DNA of 64,000 nt, taken from Tenebrio molitor. Taxonomy: Eukaryota; Arthropoda; Insecta; Coleoptera; Tenebrionidae. The notes beneath the pieces were generated by a model, which was given only the letters and a program-made list of their open reading frames with translations, was not told the origin of the DNA and ran no database searches. Shown here one piece after another: positions 45,946-58,795 of the stretch. Made by a program: the position numbers and the translations under genes. The stretch is from NCBI RefSeq assembly GCF_963966145.1, contig NC_091047.1, forward strand, positions 6,572,001 to 6,636,000. The letters are read 5' to 3'. How positions within the stretch are numbered: position 1 is the stretch's first letter; each line of letters opens with the position of its first letter.

Positions 45946-46725
45946 GATTTTAATTTGGAAAAATTTGAAATTTTTGGGTGGTAATTGGTGGGAAGTGGGT
46001 TCAGCTTTGTCTGACAGTTCTCAAGTGACGCTAGAAGAGCTTGGGAATTTCAGATGAATCGTTTTAAAGAAATTTTTATTCATAGTGGTCACTTCGCATT
46101 GAAACAAATGTTTTGCGTTGGTTTTATTTTTGAAAAGTAGAAATTGTGCAACATTGACGTTTCATTGGGGAAGTAATTTTTATTATCAGAAAATGTAGCC
46201 GATTGTGATACAAAAGAATCGAAATAAAGATTTTTTACAATAAAACTAAAAACATAGGTATTTACCTAATTAGGTTTGACAAAGTTGTTTTACTTCCTAT
46301 ACCTCAAAGAACGTTTGTTTTTTAATTGAAACTCGAAAAATGACTAAACCAGACGAGACAAGTTAATAAAACTGGCTGGTTGGATTTTACTACAACCATT
46401 AGGTATCCCTGTTAAAATTTTATATTTTATGAGGGCCAAGCAAAGCGAAAAGACAATACACATCCTCTTATAATCTGTCTCGCTTGTAAAATAATTTAAC
46501 ATTTCGGACACAAAGCGTCCAAGATAAGAATTTGATGGGATAAAATATTGTAATTTAAGGAAAAATTTAATTTAGATTTTTAGGTTATGTTAACAAAAAT
46601 TTTTGGTCAAACAAGAAACATACAATCTAATCACATTCTTGAATTAATTGCGTCTTAAAATACGACGAACGTTAATAGACAAGGAGTTCCATTGTTGTTA
46701 ATTATGTATCTGAAGACTTTTACGA
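45233..46725 (+). repeat. Segmental duplication, left copy (ZP terminal exon region)
   Basis: This is the original copy of a direct duplication whose partner is 51048-52137. It spans the end of ZP intron 3, the terminal coding exon, the 3'UTR with its AATAAA, and downstream DNA. It differs by about 400 bp (46259-46655) that the right copy lacks. Similarity resumes at the segment ending ATCTGAAGACTT. Confidence 0.88.
46223..46228 (+). terminator. Polyadenylation signal of the ZP-domain gene
   Basis: AATAAA lies 278 bp beyond the ZP stop codon (45943-45945). It is conserved at the equivalent place (52025-52030) in the duplicated copy. Confidence 0.5.
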
Positions 46726-47071
46726 ACAATGGTACTGATGGTGCCTTGAAAAAATTGATTTCCCAAATATTTCTTGTTCTAAAGGTAATAAAGGATGCCA
46801 CTGGAGGTCATTTAGTAAAAGCATTGTAAATGTAAGGGCAAATCAATTAGATTTATTGCAGATCCACTGGAAAGTTATTGTCTGATGTTAATTAACAGTC
46901 AATTTGTATGAATGAATCCTCAGCAACTCATTCTAACCGACGTTGTCGAAATTGACGTCGAACTGATTACACAATTTTTTAGAAATGATTAAAAATTTTG
47001 AATTAAAATTGAAAACTATTATTATTATATCAATTACAATAACAATAAACAATGTAAAGATAAAAGTCGTA

Positions 47072-47144
47072 GCCCCTGTGGCCTAATGGATAAGGCATCG
47101 GCCTCCTAAGCCGGGGACTGTGGGTTCGAGTCCCACCAGGGGTA
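47072..47144 (+). tRNA. tRNA-Arg (CCT)
   Basis: A 73-nt cloverleaf: acceptor GCCCCTG with CAGGGGT, D-arm GCC/GGC, anticodon loop CTCCTAA (anticodon CCT), T-arm GTGGG/CCCAC with TTCGAGT, discriminator A. A T-run follows at 47150-47157. It sits alone in the spacer between the two ZP-exon copies. Confidence 0.96.
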
Positions 47145-50100
47145 CAACTTTTTTTTTCTATTTTTTTTGTATTAAGAAGTATGTATACTATTAAAGGCAA
47201 TAAATGTCAAACATATTTTTGCTGGTTTTGATAACGTCAATCACTCTTCGTGTAAATCTTAACGAAGGCATCATGTATCACGGAGTATGAAAAGTACATG
47301 AAATATTGTCTTATGCTTGGCGATTTAGGGTCATTATACTTAATTAAACGACTATAATCGAGCTTTAATGCTAAGAAATAAGCAAAGTGATTTAATAAAA
47401 AGCTGTAATCACAGTGTTTACGGTAACTCTGGTTGTGTTTACAAAGCTGTGAACAAATTGCCATCATTCTAAAGCGATTTGTCCTCCAGCTATATGGCTT
47501 TTATCATGCAATTTGCTTTATGGGATTCCATTATGTCGCTTTCGCACACAAAAAAAACCTAGAAGCATTATGGTTCGTTAACGTGAGCTTCGAAGCTCGG
47601 CCGCGCAGCCTTTGGGTCACAGTTTGCGTTGCGTTGCATTTCGTACAGTTACTTATTGAGGTAATGAAACGAACTTTTTGTATTTAAATAACTTTATAAA
47701 TGGTTAGTCAAACCATAATGTGATACCGTTTCGTAACCGCACACGTTTTCGCTTTTTTACGATGAAAACGCTAAATAGGTCTGGTTCCCATAAAATACGA
47801 ACGACGTTACGTACTGGGGCGGCACGCGTGCTTTTTTGCGGAATATTTTGCTCGTGAAAGGAGGTCTGGTAAAATGGGGCCTGCCTCCGATGCCAATTAA
47901 AGATACGCTCTAAACGACCGATATGTTACTAAAGTTGCCCCATATTGTCATGGGGGCCGTAAAACTGATTGCGAGGGGCGGACTGGTGGCGCCAGGGACG
48001 GCTCGGCTCACGCGAAAAGGTCTCCTCGCGCTAAACACGCGACGAGGAAAATTGATGACCTCATGGAAGCAACACACAAAATTGTTAACGGTTGGTTAGG
48101 AAAAGTGTGTAAAAAACTACTTTTTCCTACAAGGGGGACATTTACGCGCACGAGCGCGGCGAGTGTTGCAATCCCATGCGTAAAAATGTGCTTTACACAC
48201 AAGTTGCACACGTAATTTCTTGCAACATCATTCTCTGCGTAAAATAAAATCATTACGAAAAAAATAATTAAGAAAACTTAAAAATATGAATTAGGTAGCA
48301 TTAATTTGACACTGCCACTGCGTAACTTAGGTAACGTCACCATGTTAAAGTGTGCACACATTTAGAGTGGGGCCATTTTTAGCTGGTCCGGTGCTGGCCT
48401 TAGGGCCCCATTTTTTCCGAAATTTTTACCAAAGACCCTCTTTCATTAGCCCCATCCCACGCAATACGATTTTTAAGAAACTGAAAACTAATCGGCTCGT
48501 GTCTACAGTGTGTGTAATTAAAGGAGCCGGTGTCGAGACTAGGCGTGTCACCATGTTTATCTGACAAAGCTGCGATTAAAGGTCCAGCTGGATGCAAGAA
48601 CTGGGCGGAAAATGCAAGACATGGTCACGAGTTAGCCTGGGGTCACGCCGGACCACTTCTCGCACGATTAATTGACTCCCGACTACTGGAAGTGAGTAGG
48701 ATTTTTTTTTTCTGCTGGGAAATTAATCGGTTTGTGGCGGGATGGAATGACAAGTCGGGGTATGATTGATGAGCAGGTTGGAACTTGCGGAACTTCCTGC
48801 ACTAATGGACTGAGCAGTACCGGATTCGTAGTCATAAATTCCACGTTCAAGTTGGCAGGCCAACAAAGGTGCAAGAATGGCCGATAAAATCTGGTAAACT
48901 AATAACCGCGACATCTACAGCTCAAGAAGATGAAATTACTAAAGAAATGTAAAAAATACCAAGCGTTTAGATGGGAGGAAGTTCATCTAAATTAGATTTG
49001 CTACATAATGTGACACACAATTAAGATGCACACGATAACTAAAAAACAGTCATAAAGGTAATCGACAAAGCTTCTCACACAAAAATTACCGTTATTAAAC
49101 GAGATATGCAAGAAAAGTTGTTCAATAAAAGAGTTAAGTGCCATTTTGGTAGTTAAAGATTAGATTAACTGATGTTAAGTGTGGTGAAAAATTTGTTGAA
49201 GAAATGTGAAGAGTAATTAAAAACTGTATAAAACTGTCATAAATCTTGAAGGTTCAATTAATTATTTACTCGATCGATCCAAGATCCAATGTTTCACTGA
49301 TCCAATCTTAAAAAGGTGATTACAATTATAATTTATTATTGAACATTTAAATGCATATAAGTAACTCCATATCAGGGAATGTTAGAATATGTGGTTATAA
49401 TACTGAAGTCTCTTTAGTTTATTTTTGTTTGGCGTTTTTTATGTTGGCAACAAAATTTTTAAAGTGACATTTTTCTTGTCAAAAGCTTTTTTTGAAAACC
49501 GAGAAAATTAATAAAATCAAGATATATCAGTTAGCATAATGAATGTTGATTTATATACAAGAAGTATTTATTCAGGTGAGAAAACTAATTAAAGGTCTAC
49601 CCAAAAATTTATTATTCATAACTTCATTAGGTTATGTTTATGGTAAAAAATGAACCTTTGATTATTAATTTCAAATTTGCCTGTCAATACTGTCAAAGCT
49701 GACAACCGAAAATGCGTTTAGGTTACAGTGGTACCAAAATGATTCAAATTTTCATTGTCACCAACAGATTCAGTCTTTCTCGATCACTGACAGTGACAGA
49801 CAGATACTAGTGGCGCCCCCTGCCCCAGGAAGTAATTTTAACAGAGGATTATTCCGGGTTGCTAGATCAGTTTCAACAATTTGAACCAACATGCCAATTT
49901 AATCTGTCTCATTTTGTCACTGGTAAGTGAACAACCTTCGATTCGCATTCTTGCGCACTTCAAGTATCATCATTCGATGTTCGACTTGATATGAGATGAA
50001 TCCTGCTGCAACCTTGATACTTCTTCAAATATTGGCACGATAATATGTTCTGTGGAGGTGTGAAAAGTAGTAGACATGGTTGAGCGACTTTGGTCTTTGT

Positions 50101-50347
50101 CCTCTGTTACGAACTGTCACGAATGGCTGGTCCTTTTGCGATTTCTCATCACGTTACCTACGAGGCATATTAGAAAAAGAGCGCCACCAGATCCGATACA
50201 GAATTTAATCGTTTCTTGGGAAAAATCACAAAGGTGTCGATAACAAGCGTGACTGTCAATATTAGCTCTGTTTACATTTTTAACTCTCGGGAATTTATTT
50301 TTATAAATACCTCCAGTGTCTTGACCACAATGCTGCCAACATACAAG

Positions 50348-50419
50348 TCCTCGGTAGTATAGTGGTCAGTATCCCCGCCTGTCACGCGGGAGACCGGGGT
50401 TCGATTCCCCGCCGGGGAG
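50348..50419 (+). tRNA. tRNA-Asp (GTC), copy 1
   Basis: A 72-nt cloverleaf: acceptor TCCTCGG with CCGGGGA (one G-U pair), anticodon loop CTGTCAC (anticodon GTC), T-arm with TTCGATT, discriminator G. A run of eight T follows directly. The sequence is identical to the minus-strand copy at 62881-62952, but the flanks differ. Confidence 0.96.
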
Positions 50420-51047
50420 GCTTTTTTTTCAACATTTTTACCCAACAAATAGTAAAGAGCTAAAGATATCTGCAATAATTTCTGAGAATCACGACAACCA
50501 CGCAACTTGTAGTTATAGTAGAACAATTTATACGATACGGAACCGCGTTCACGACTTAAAATCTAATGGCATCTGGACTCACCTGAAAGATCTCCTCCTT
50601 ACATATTTCACACGGATGCTGCAGTGGAAAAAACAGACGCGCAAAAGGAATTAGTTTTAGTGGAAAAATGAAATTTCTAATTATCTCGAGTTATTGCTCC
50701 CGGACTATCAGATTTTTGCTCAGTCAAGAAGAACTGAGAAAGTTCACGTGCGTGGAGGTCCATCACGTTCAACCCCCCGAGCGTCCATTAATTGAATGTT
50801 ATCCTTCACCATATAACGCCCCGATACCTTCACTTAGTCACTTTGCACTTGAATGATTGCCCATGCAGCGGCGGTAATGACAGGATGTGGTCTCTAAATT
50901 AAAGACGCCTCTTCGCGCATCATCTATCAAGTAGAAAAAATCGTGAAAATTATGACGAAAATCGACCTTCCCCCGCGGCTATCAAACCCCCCTCCAAAAA
51001 CAAATCTTTGTCGCGGTCCTGGGATATTGTACGATTTTATTTTAGAA

Positions 51048-52137
51048 AATTTGGTGAGCTGAGAAATTTAACACATACAAGAAGAGCTTTCTCAAAAAAT
51101 GTGATCAATTCACGCCAATTCTTCAATACGAGTCACGAGAAAAATAAAAGCACTGAAGCTACAGAACTCCATGGAAACACTGTCAAATGTAGAGCTTTGA
51201 AGATTTGGTAAAAAAAATACTTTGTGGTGTTACCAACTAGGAGACGCTTTTCTTATTCTTCACAAAAATCTTCGTAGAAACTTTCTCCTCTTGAAGACCT
51301 AGATTTTGGAAAAAAATTCTCAAGTTGAATGTAGATAATACAATTTCATTTCAGAACCTCTGGAGGCACTTCTCTCTCCCATCTCAAGACAATTTCTTCT
51401 ATTGGGGTCAGTTCCTTCCTTGCGAAGAACCGTGTTGTTATTTTGTTGTGTTTGATTTGCAGAGACTTCGACGTTCCTTTTTGCTAACCTTCCAGGCGAC
51501 CGGACTTTCTGCGTCTCACCGGACAAAATCGCCATAACTTTTTGCATCTTAGGTGTCATATTCCTTTGCGCTGTTATCGTGGCAACTTGCGCCCTTCTGA
51601 GAAGTCGAAAAACCGGAACCGAAGGACCTTTCTACACCAGAAGCTTGTTTTTGAGCAGCAGCGGTGGCTCTGCGTATGGCAGCAAATTGTTGTTGCACGA
51701 GAGTTCTTGCATGGGCCAGTCTGCCTCGAGGAGGATGCCCTACGGGCGAATATTGTAGGATTTTATTTTGGAAAAATTTGAAATTTTTGGGTGGTAATTG
51801 GTGGGAAGTGGGTTCAGCTTTGTCTGACAGTTCTCAAGTGACACTAGAAGAACTTGGGAATTTCAGAGGAATCGTTTTAAAGACATTTTTATTCGTAGTG
51901 GTCACTTCGCATTGAAACAAATGTTTTATGTTTGAAAAGTAGAAAATGTGCAACATTGACGCTTCATTGGGGAAGGGATTTTTATTATCAGAAAATGTAG
52001 CCGATTGTGATACAAGCGAATCGAAATAAAAAAAATTTATATTAAAACTAAAAACATTTATTAAGTGCTTTTTAAAATACATACGACGTTAATAGACAAA
52101 GAGTTCCATTGTTGTTAATTATGCATCTGAAGACTTA
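51048..52137 (+). repeat. Segmental duplication, right copy
   Basis: Direct repeat of 45233-46725, very similar by eye, with scattered substitutions and small indels. It begins at the shared AATTTGGT and ends after the shared ATCTGAAGACTT. It carries a duplicate of the ZP terminal exon, described separately. The copies lie about 5.8 kb apart, with two tRNA genes between them. Confidence 0.88.
51463..51758 (+). CDS. Duplicate terminal exon of the ZP-domain gene (alternative exon or relic)
   Basis: This is a 296-bp copy of exon 45650-45945, exactly the same length. It keeps the TTTGATTTGCAG acceptor, the phase-1 entry, an uninterrupted frame, the TAG stop and a downstream AATAAA (52025-52030). 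Spliced to 43911 it would encode the same transmembrane helix and tail, with five replacements: V to E at the junction, P to T, P to L, S to L and P to S. About four further differences are synonymous. It has no upstream ZP exons of its own, so it can be expressed only as an alternative last exon or not at all. Intactness is seen; use is inferred. Confidence 0.6.
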
Positions 52138-53682
52138 GGAATTGTTTCTGTTAACAGAAATTCTTTCGATTCGTCGCAAAAAATGAGGAAGACGAATTGA
52201 ACAACGAAAAAAATGTGATAGCAAATCGAGCGCGTCAGAAAACGAACAACTCGAGAGTTTACCTTTTGGAAGACGTCTCTTTTGTTCGAGAGCAAGCCTC
52301 AAGAAACCCGATGGCTTGCGGTGCTGACCCATTTCCGAGAGCTCTCCACGTCCACTCTTCCGTCAGAGTCTGGACACGAACTGTTCTAATCAGAATGACC
52401 GCTGCATTTTTACAGGATCACCATCAGACTAATAACAGACTCGTTCCGCATGCGATTCCGGGATACATCTTGCTCTAACGGTGATATCAAATCAAGCAGA
52501 ACTGCGAACATCCACGAAATTGCCACTTTGTCCCCTTCAAACATCGATTTTACGCTTTAAACTTCCTCTAGACACCCGGATTAGTTATTCACAATCGAAA
52601 GACTTGCATCTGGCGTTGAACAAGCTGTCATTTCAGCCGGCAACGATTAGCCACCCTTCAGCCCGAAGAGCAACGTCACAACTTCGCCGTGATGGTAATC
52701 AATTTTAATGGACAAATCCCAACTGTGAACTTTCCTATTGTGTTACGGTGCTAAGTGACAGCGCGAAATGTTTCAGACAAATTGGAACCGTACGATTTTT
52801 GGCGCGGAATTGCTTGAGAAAAATCGCCGAAATCTTGTTAAGTCTGACAGGTGAGCAAGGTCACGTGATGTGATTATGGGAGTACAGTTAATCCGGCTTT
52901 TGTGCCAAAATCAATATTTGTACCTGTTTTTTAATAATGTGTGTAGCTGTATTCAACTAGTCCTTATTGTTGACTGAAATTATAAATCTCGACGCTTTGT
53001 TGAGGGGCTATTGTGAAAAAGTTGTAATTCATTCGAGAGCCGAGCAACGCGAGTTTCCCCATAACTGTTAACTTCTTACTTTTCAAGTTCACTTCTTTGT
53101 CGTTTCCCTTGCACCGCGCTTCTTTGTACGAATTTTCACTTTTTTAAGTAAATCTGGTCGTAAATCAACTGTTATGGTCTTGTTGTAATAGTTTTCGATT
53201 TCGTATGAATCATTCGAACACGAAGCGTGAAAAACATTCTCTTCTCTTCATACATGTATGTATTTAAATAAAAATAATTTTCCACCAATGTCATATAATT
53301 CCGCGAGGAAAAGTTGTTTATGACTTTCTTTCATTCCGGATTGTAAACGATCATTTCTTTCTATCTATGAAGGAGACAATTTATTAATTTATTAATTGCG
53401 ATCTGCCAGAAAATTTAAATAAAATTTTTGATCTTGTGGTATTACCACAATAGTGCGATAAAGTATGCAAATAAAACCAAAATGAAAAATCGTAAATTTT
53501 CAAATTATACAAGATACGGCAAGTTTTACCTTTCCGAAATGTACAAAGGGCCCGGAGTTTTCAAAATCGACAACGGGCCCAGACCTTCAAAAACTACAAC
53601 GGGCCCGGACTTTCCAAAGTCGACAACGGTCCCGCGGAGAAGCTAATAAAAATACCTCGAACAGTTACAACCTAATAATATA
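52138..53682. other. Spacer with a short GGGCCC repeat
   Basis: Frames of 93 and 75 codons (52197-52708) resemble nothing known. At 53548-53630 a 26-27 bp unit starting GGGCCCGGA is repeated three times with divergence. Confidence 0.4.
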
Positions 53683-54526
53683 CAGGGTGATTCACGTAGC
53701 CCGTTCCTTAGAAACTTTCTGATTTCCCAAAATCGTATTACATAATACGAAAATTGGTAGCCGACTATGCTCCAAGTTCAAATTAAATATTTTCAAAATA
53801 GCGACACTTCCGGAAATACCGGAAATCGACGCCACCTTTGTTTTTTTCAATGGAAAGGCCACCTTTGTTTTTTTCAATGGAAAGGCCACATTTTGATTTC
53901 ATATTTGGATTCTACGTTAATTTTTGAGTTTAGAACATCCCTCTGTTAACACTTATCTATCATCATTTTTGACCTGTCATTTTTCCGCAAAACGCGGGGT
54001 TGCAGGGTTGAACCATTGGAAATAAATAATTTTTTTTTTACTGAATTTCCAATGATTTGGCAGATTTTTTGCGCAATTAGCGACATTTTATTCATGTTTT
54101 ATACGCCTACTGCAATTTTTAAAATTGATAATCAAAAAAATGTCGAAAACTTCATTTTTTTAAATACCAACTACCATTTCTCATACTAGATATAAGTGTA
54201 CATTTTTTTTATGAAACCCTGCAACCCCGCTTTTCTACGAAAAAAATGACAGGTCAAAAATGATAACACATAACATACACATAAGTATTGACAAAAGGAC
54301 GTTCTAAACTCAAAATTTAACGTAGAATCCAAATATGAAGTCAAAATGGGGCCTGTCTATTAAAAAAAACAAAGATTTCCGACATTTCCGGAAGTGTCGC
54401 CATTTCGAAAATATTTTATTTGAACTTGGCACAGTGGATGACAGTCGGCTACCAATTTTCATATTACATAATACGATTTTGGGAAATCAGAACGTTTCTA
54501 ACGAACGGGCTACATGAATCAGCCTG
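53683..54526. mobile_element. 844-bp long-TIR foldback element
   Basis: Arms of about 325 bp face each other across a loop at about 54010-54210. The ends are CAGGGTGATTCACGTAGCCC and the complement of GGGCTACATGAATCAGCCTG, and TA flanks both sides (53681-53682 and 54527-54528). The left arm contains a 27-bp tandem duplication (CACCTTTGTTTTTTTCAATG, about 53831-53885) absent from the right arm. There is no transposase frame. It is probably a mariner-type non-autonomous element. Confidence 0.85.
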
Positions 54527-54528
54527 TA

Positions 54529-56425
54529 TATTTCCATTTATTTAAAACGTGTACAGTTTGAAATTATTAGATGCAATTCCTTTTTGGTAAGTGCTGTGGG
54601 ACAAACAGATGTAAAAACTAACAGTGATCGAACTGTCTGTTAGAAGTTATGACTATAACTGTCAGCTCTAATAAATCAGCAAACAAATTGAGAGCGTAAA
54701 ATTTTCGATCGGAAATATCTCCGTGACTATTGAGAAAATGCCAAAAATCTTGTTAAATCTGATCGAGTGGTGTCATGTGATTATCGAGTGTACAGTTAAT
54801 CCAAGCTTTGTGGTATAATTAAATAATTTCATCCTTTTTTTATAATCCACGCTTGGTCACAATTCACAATAGCAATAAAAGTGAACTGTAGTCTCATTGT
54901 TGAAGGAAATTAAAAACCCAGTAAACTATTTGTGCATGCAAATTATGTGTGAACAACACAGTTAGTTATTCACCGGCGAGATTTTCTTATTTTCTACACA
55001 TTCACGGAACTGTGCACCGGTAGTGAATAGATAGATAATAATAGTTTATTCGTCCACCACATGACGCTCCATTGTCAATATTCAATCAACCCCCGAGCTG
55101 TCTTCCTTTCATCACGAGCAAAGTTCAAATAAAAGTGCAACGACTACGGCCCGCAGGTGTCTTCATGGCGGTTTGCCAAAACAGAAGATGGAACTGTAAA
55201 GTGAACCGCTCCGGTGAATTCTTCTGAGATAATGAAGCAATAAAGGAGGCGTAGCGGTCGTCGGGGGATCGTTCCCGAAAGTGCAAGTAGAAAGTAAAAA
55301 ACGGCGATGATGAAGAGATGAAACGAAAGTGGCGCAAAAACGAAACGAAGAGAGCAAATTGGTCGTTATTGAAAAGCGACACAAAAGGCATTTGTCGCCA
55401 TAATGGGCGATTACGAAACGTTTATAAAGGCCGGCTCGCACGTATAACGCAACAATAACAAACATCTGCCCGCGAGAGTTATTCGTGCAAATCACTTTAA
55501 CGGTGGTCCGCGGCAAGCAAAGAATTATTATTTTCAATAACCTCTTTCTCAATGCGACGGATAACTGTAACAAAAGCGTTGCACAATGTGACGAGTGCTT
55601 CCTGATGGCGATCCGCGTCGCCGAAAAAAATCGTTTAATTTATACGCGACGCGATGCGTAACATTGCGTTAAGACGAACGTAACGCGGGGTTTTTAAACT
55701 TTCGGCGAGATCAGGGAGATTGCGCCGGCTGCTATGACATGAAGTGTGTTAAGGTCGGGTGTTGCAAAAGGAAGTGGTGTTGGCTGGCCGAGACGCCGAC
55801 CAAAACCGTTAGTACACATTGTTTTGATGGAAACAAACGACCTGACGAAATGCATACCTGCTAATTAAATAATTTATTAATTAGTGTAAGGTGCGGAGAA
55901 TTGCGGGCTGAAAGCGGCACCAGCGATTTTGTAAATGTTGACAAGGTCGACGAAGTTTTACCAGTTTTAGGGATCGGAGCGATTTTTGAACAGGTTGAGA
56001 CTGTTGAGAGGCTGATTTGGGTCCTGTGTGTCAAGTTCAGAAAGAATTGGAATTGGATCAAGGATTTGATTTTCGCGCAATCAAGTTCATATTTTATACA
56101 AACGGAAGTGAAATTCGAAACGAGAACTGCATCCTGTTCGATCAATACCTGGTTTAATTTTAATTCTTCACCTTTATCATTTTTCTTTTTGTCATGTTTG
56201 TTACTTTGTTGCTTCAAATCAAAGAGGAAAATTTTAATAGGGTGCGAGGGACACATTTTCTGGTTGAAGAGACACTAAATGCAAAATGTAAAGAAAGGGA
56301 AATAGAACAGAGTGCGGAAAAAGAATCGGTGGAAAATTTTGGGAGACAACAAGAGTAATGAGTGTTGCTAAAGATACCATGAACCTAATCCTTTTCTTAT
56401 ACATTTTTCCAGGATATCAAATGAC
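54529..56425. other. Spacer, nothing recognised
   Basis: 55.1-56.3 kb has frames of 125-136 codons on both strands (55163-55573 minus, 55861-56278 both). None has a recognisable domain, so no gene is called. Confidence 0.4.
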
Positions 56426-56427
56426 TA

Positions 56428-56905
56428 CAGGTGTCCCAAAAATGGCGTACAAACTACTTACTACCGTATCGAGGATGTTTAAATGTACATGAAAAAAATA
56501 TAGAAAAAATGTTTCCGACAAAAAAATCAATTATTTTTATTATTATTATTAACGGTAATATAATGTAAACAAAAATATATTCGTACATCATTACCTTGAA
56601 ATGTTACCGTAGTGGAGTTAAAATAATTTTTTCGATTTCCAAAGCTTCTAAATTCTCTATTATGCAAGATTAGATATTGGTAGTGAGTGATCTTGTACTT
56701 TGTGATAATGTGTACGAGGAGAGGTAGCTGGCATGACAATTTCATACATACATATTTCAAAATAATTGACCTGTTAAGTGCCACTTTCAAAGACCCCAAA
56801 TCAGCAAGTAAGTCCAATAGAATTTTTTTAACATTTTTCTGACGTTTACGGTAATCTCTTCTACACCGTAGTGCACCGTTAGTACGCCATTTTTGGGACA
56901 CCCTG
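56428..56905. mobile_element. 478-bp TIR element (CAGGGTGTCCCAAAAATGG)
   Basis: Ends CAGGTGTCCCAAAAATGGCG and the complement of CGCCATTTTTGGGACACCCTG are each flanked by TA (56426-56427 and 56906-56907). A minus-strand frame of 124 codons (56527-56901) begins inside the right TIR on a GTG. It has no transposase features. Non-autonomous Tc1/mariner-type. Confidence 0.82.
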
Positions 56906-56907
56906 TA

Positions 56908-58793
56908 TAAATGACTGAAGCAAATTTAGTGGGTTGGCATCCCTGAGCAATTGGTAAGCCTCGTCATTGTCAAATTGTCAGCTCTTAATTAATTTTTCAG
57001 GTTAGAGTTTTGGGAATTTAGTATTATTGTGAATAATCGACATTATACAAAAAAATTAATATAAAATAATGGTGAAAATATGTAAGTTGACAATTGGTTG
57101 CGAAAAAAAAACGAGAAAAGAAAATTTTCCTAATGTAAATTTGGTTTTGTCTACGGGTTTTGTCCATTTGCCAATTAATTGTCTACTTGGCAATACCGAT
57201 CAAATAATTTTTTAAAATGTCATTGAATTTTGACAATAATTCCAACATATCTCTCGTAAGAAGGTTTCACACTACATATTATAAAATTGTAAAAATGTGT
57301 CAATTGTCATTTTGCAATCCGCTTCGAAAATAAGCCATTATAATATGTGGATGTATTGTGTTCAATAATAAAAACCATTTTCAAAAATTAAGCATGATAA
57401 TGACAATGCTGTTTTGGTCACTTCCATTTTAGATAATTTATTGTATGTTACATTTATTTATTAATTTATTATTTATTTATTTAATTTATTACACTTGGAC
57501 TAGACGGCAACTCATGTTTTCAGATAATGTAAAATTGTTTTGTCTTTGTAAAAATCAACAATGGTCTACAAAACCTTTCGTTATTTATACGGTAAGATCA
57601 TTTAAATTTATGCTAATGGCCAGTTTACAGAAGTTAAGTTAAGTTAATCGTAATCAAATGCGAGATTAACTGAACACGTGACCAGATTGAACCAATCAAA
57701 GTTTCGGATTCATGCGTTAAAGTTTAATTCGAATTAAATATTTAATTCCCTTTGTATAAACTAGCCCTATGACTTTTACATTAGGTTGGCGAGTCTGTTG
57801 ACATTTAGGGTTCTCGGTTCAATCGTTTTAATTTAAAAGAAACTCGCTGTTTCATATTTTATTGAATTTTGAAGCGTCACTTCGACAATTTAAATCAAGT
57901 TGTCAACATTGTTGTCGATCTAATTTAAAAGTCATAGCCTACTTTAATTATAAATGTAAATGATTTCACGGTATTATAAAATTTATAAACATGAAAGTGA
58001 TACTGATAGAGAAAACGATCTTACCGGACCGGGTGATCAAGAATGTCATGAACACTGTTTCTGTACCAGGCACAATAAACGATAAACTACATACTCGTAC
58101 TTTGATAGAAATAATTTGTAATTTAATTTTATTTATTTAATTGAAAAAGTATCCAAATCCTATTTATTTATTTCTTTATTTATTTATTATGTATTATGTT
58201 TTTTCTTTCTGTATCGTAGTCGCTGTCACGATGACAATTGACAAGAATGCCAAAAATCGAAAATGGGGTTAGTTGAACATGATGCCAGCTTCACATTTTA
58301 ATGTCAAGCCAATGACAGGCCGGCCTAAATTTATTGTCCGCCATAATACGCATGTAGTACCACAGATGGCGCCGTGCTTGCAGTTGACGATTACTCGTAG
58401 TCCTTGGCTCAATAAATACTTTGATTTGAGATACGTTTGCTAAGATCATACTTCACAGGATCATTTCTGTAGTATGTATTTTCACATTCTTTGCTCTATA
58501 TCTGAGTTTACGCGGCCACGATGACGAGGTATAGTTTCGTGCTCTGAGCGTGAGGCAGATTTGTTTTGGTAATTCTTACTGATTCAAGTCATCGATGATC
58601 GTTCGACACAAGTTTCTTGTGATATGGGCACGGAGCAGTCTGAGTGGTTCATTTTTATTTAATTTTTTCTAACACTAATATGTTATACTGTTTCCATGGT
58701 GCATTTGAGCTCACACCTTAAGTTTCCTATAAAATACGCTTTTCCTAGTCGTCAATAGCAACGTATCTTATAGTCATAAAATACGCTCACACA
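56908..58793. other. Spacer with TTTA-rich stretches and a MITE fragment
   Basis: TTTA/ATTT-rich stretches lie at about 57446-57490 and 58130-58195. At 58027-58042, CCGGGTGATCAAGAAT is a partial end of MITE family 2. No gene. Confidence 0.5.
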
Positions 58794-58795
58794 TA

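Larger units (their letters stand above)
46726..51047. other. Spacer between the ZP duplication copies
   Basis: Holds tRNA-Arg and tRNA-Asp. About 49737-49795 is a degraded half of MITE family 2 (CCAACAGATTCAGTC followed by GATCAC). Otherwise no supported gene; 47.7-48.7 kb is somewhat GC-richer, without a convincing frame. Confidence 0.5.

Noticed and set aside
50272..50526. Minus-strand frame containing AGNRTPVSRV
   Set aside because: This is translation through the tRNA-Asp gene, a well-known false protein.
55163..56278. Frames of 125-136 codons on both strands
   Set aside because: No conserved motif, splice support or family resemblance; overlapping open frames on both strands argue for chance.
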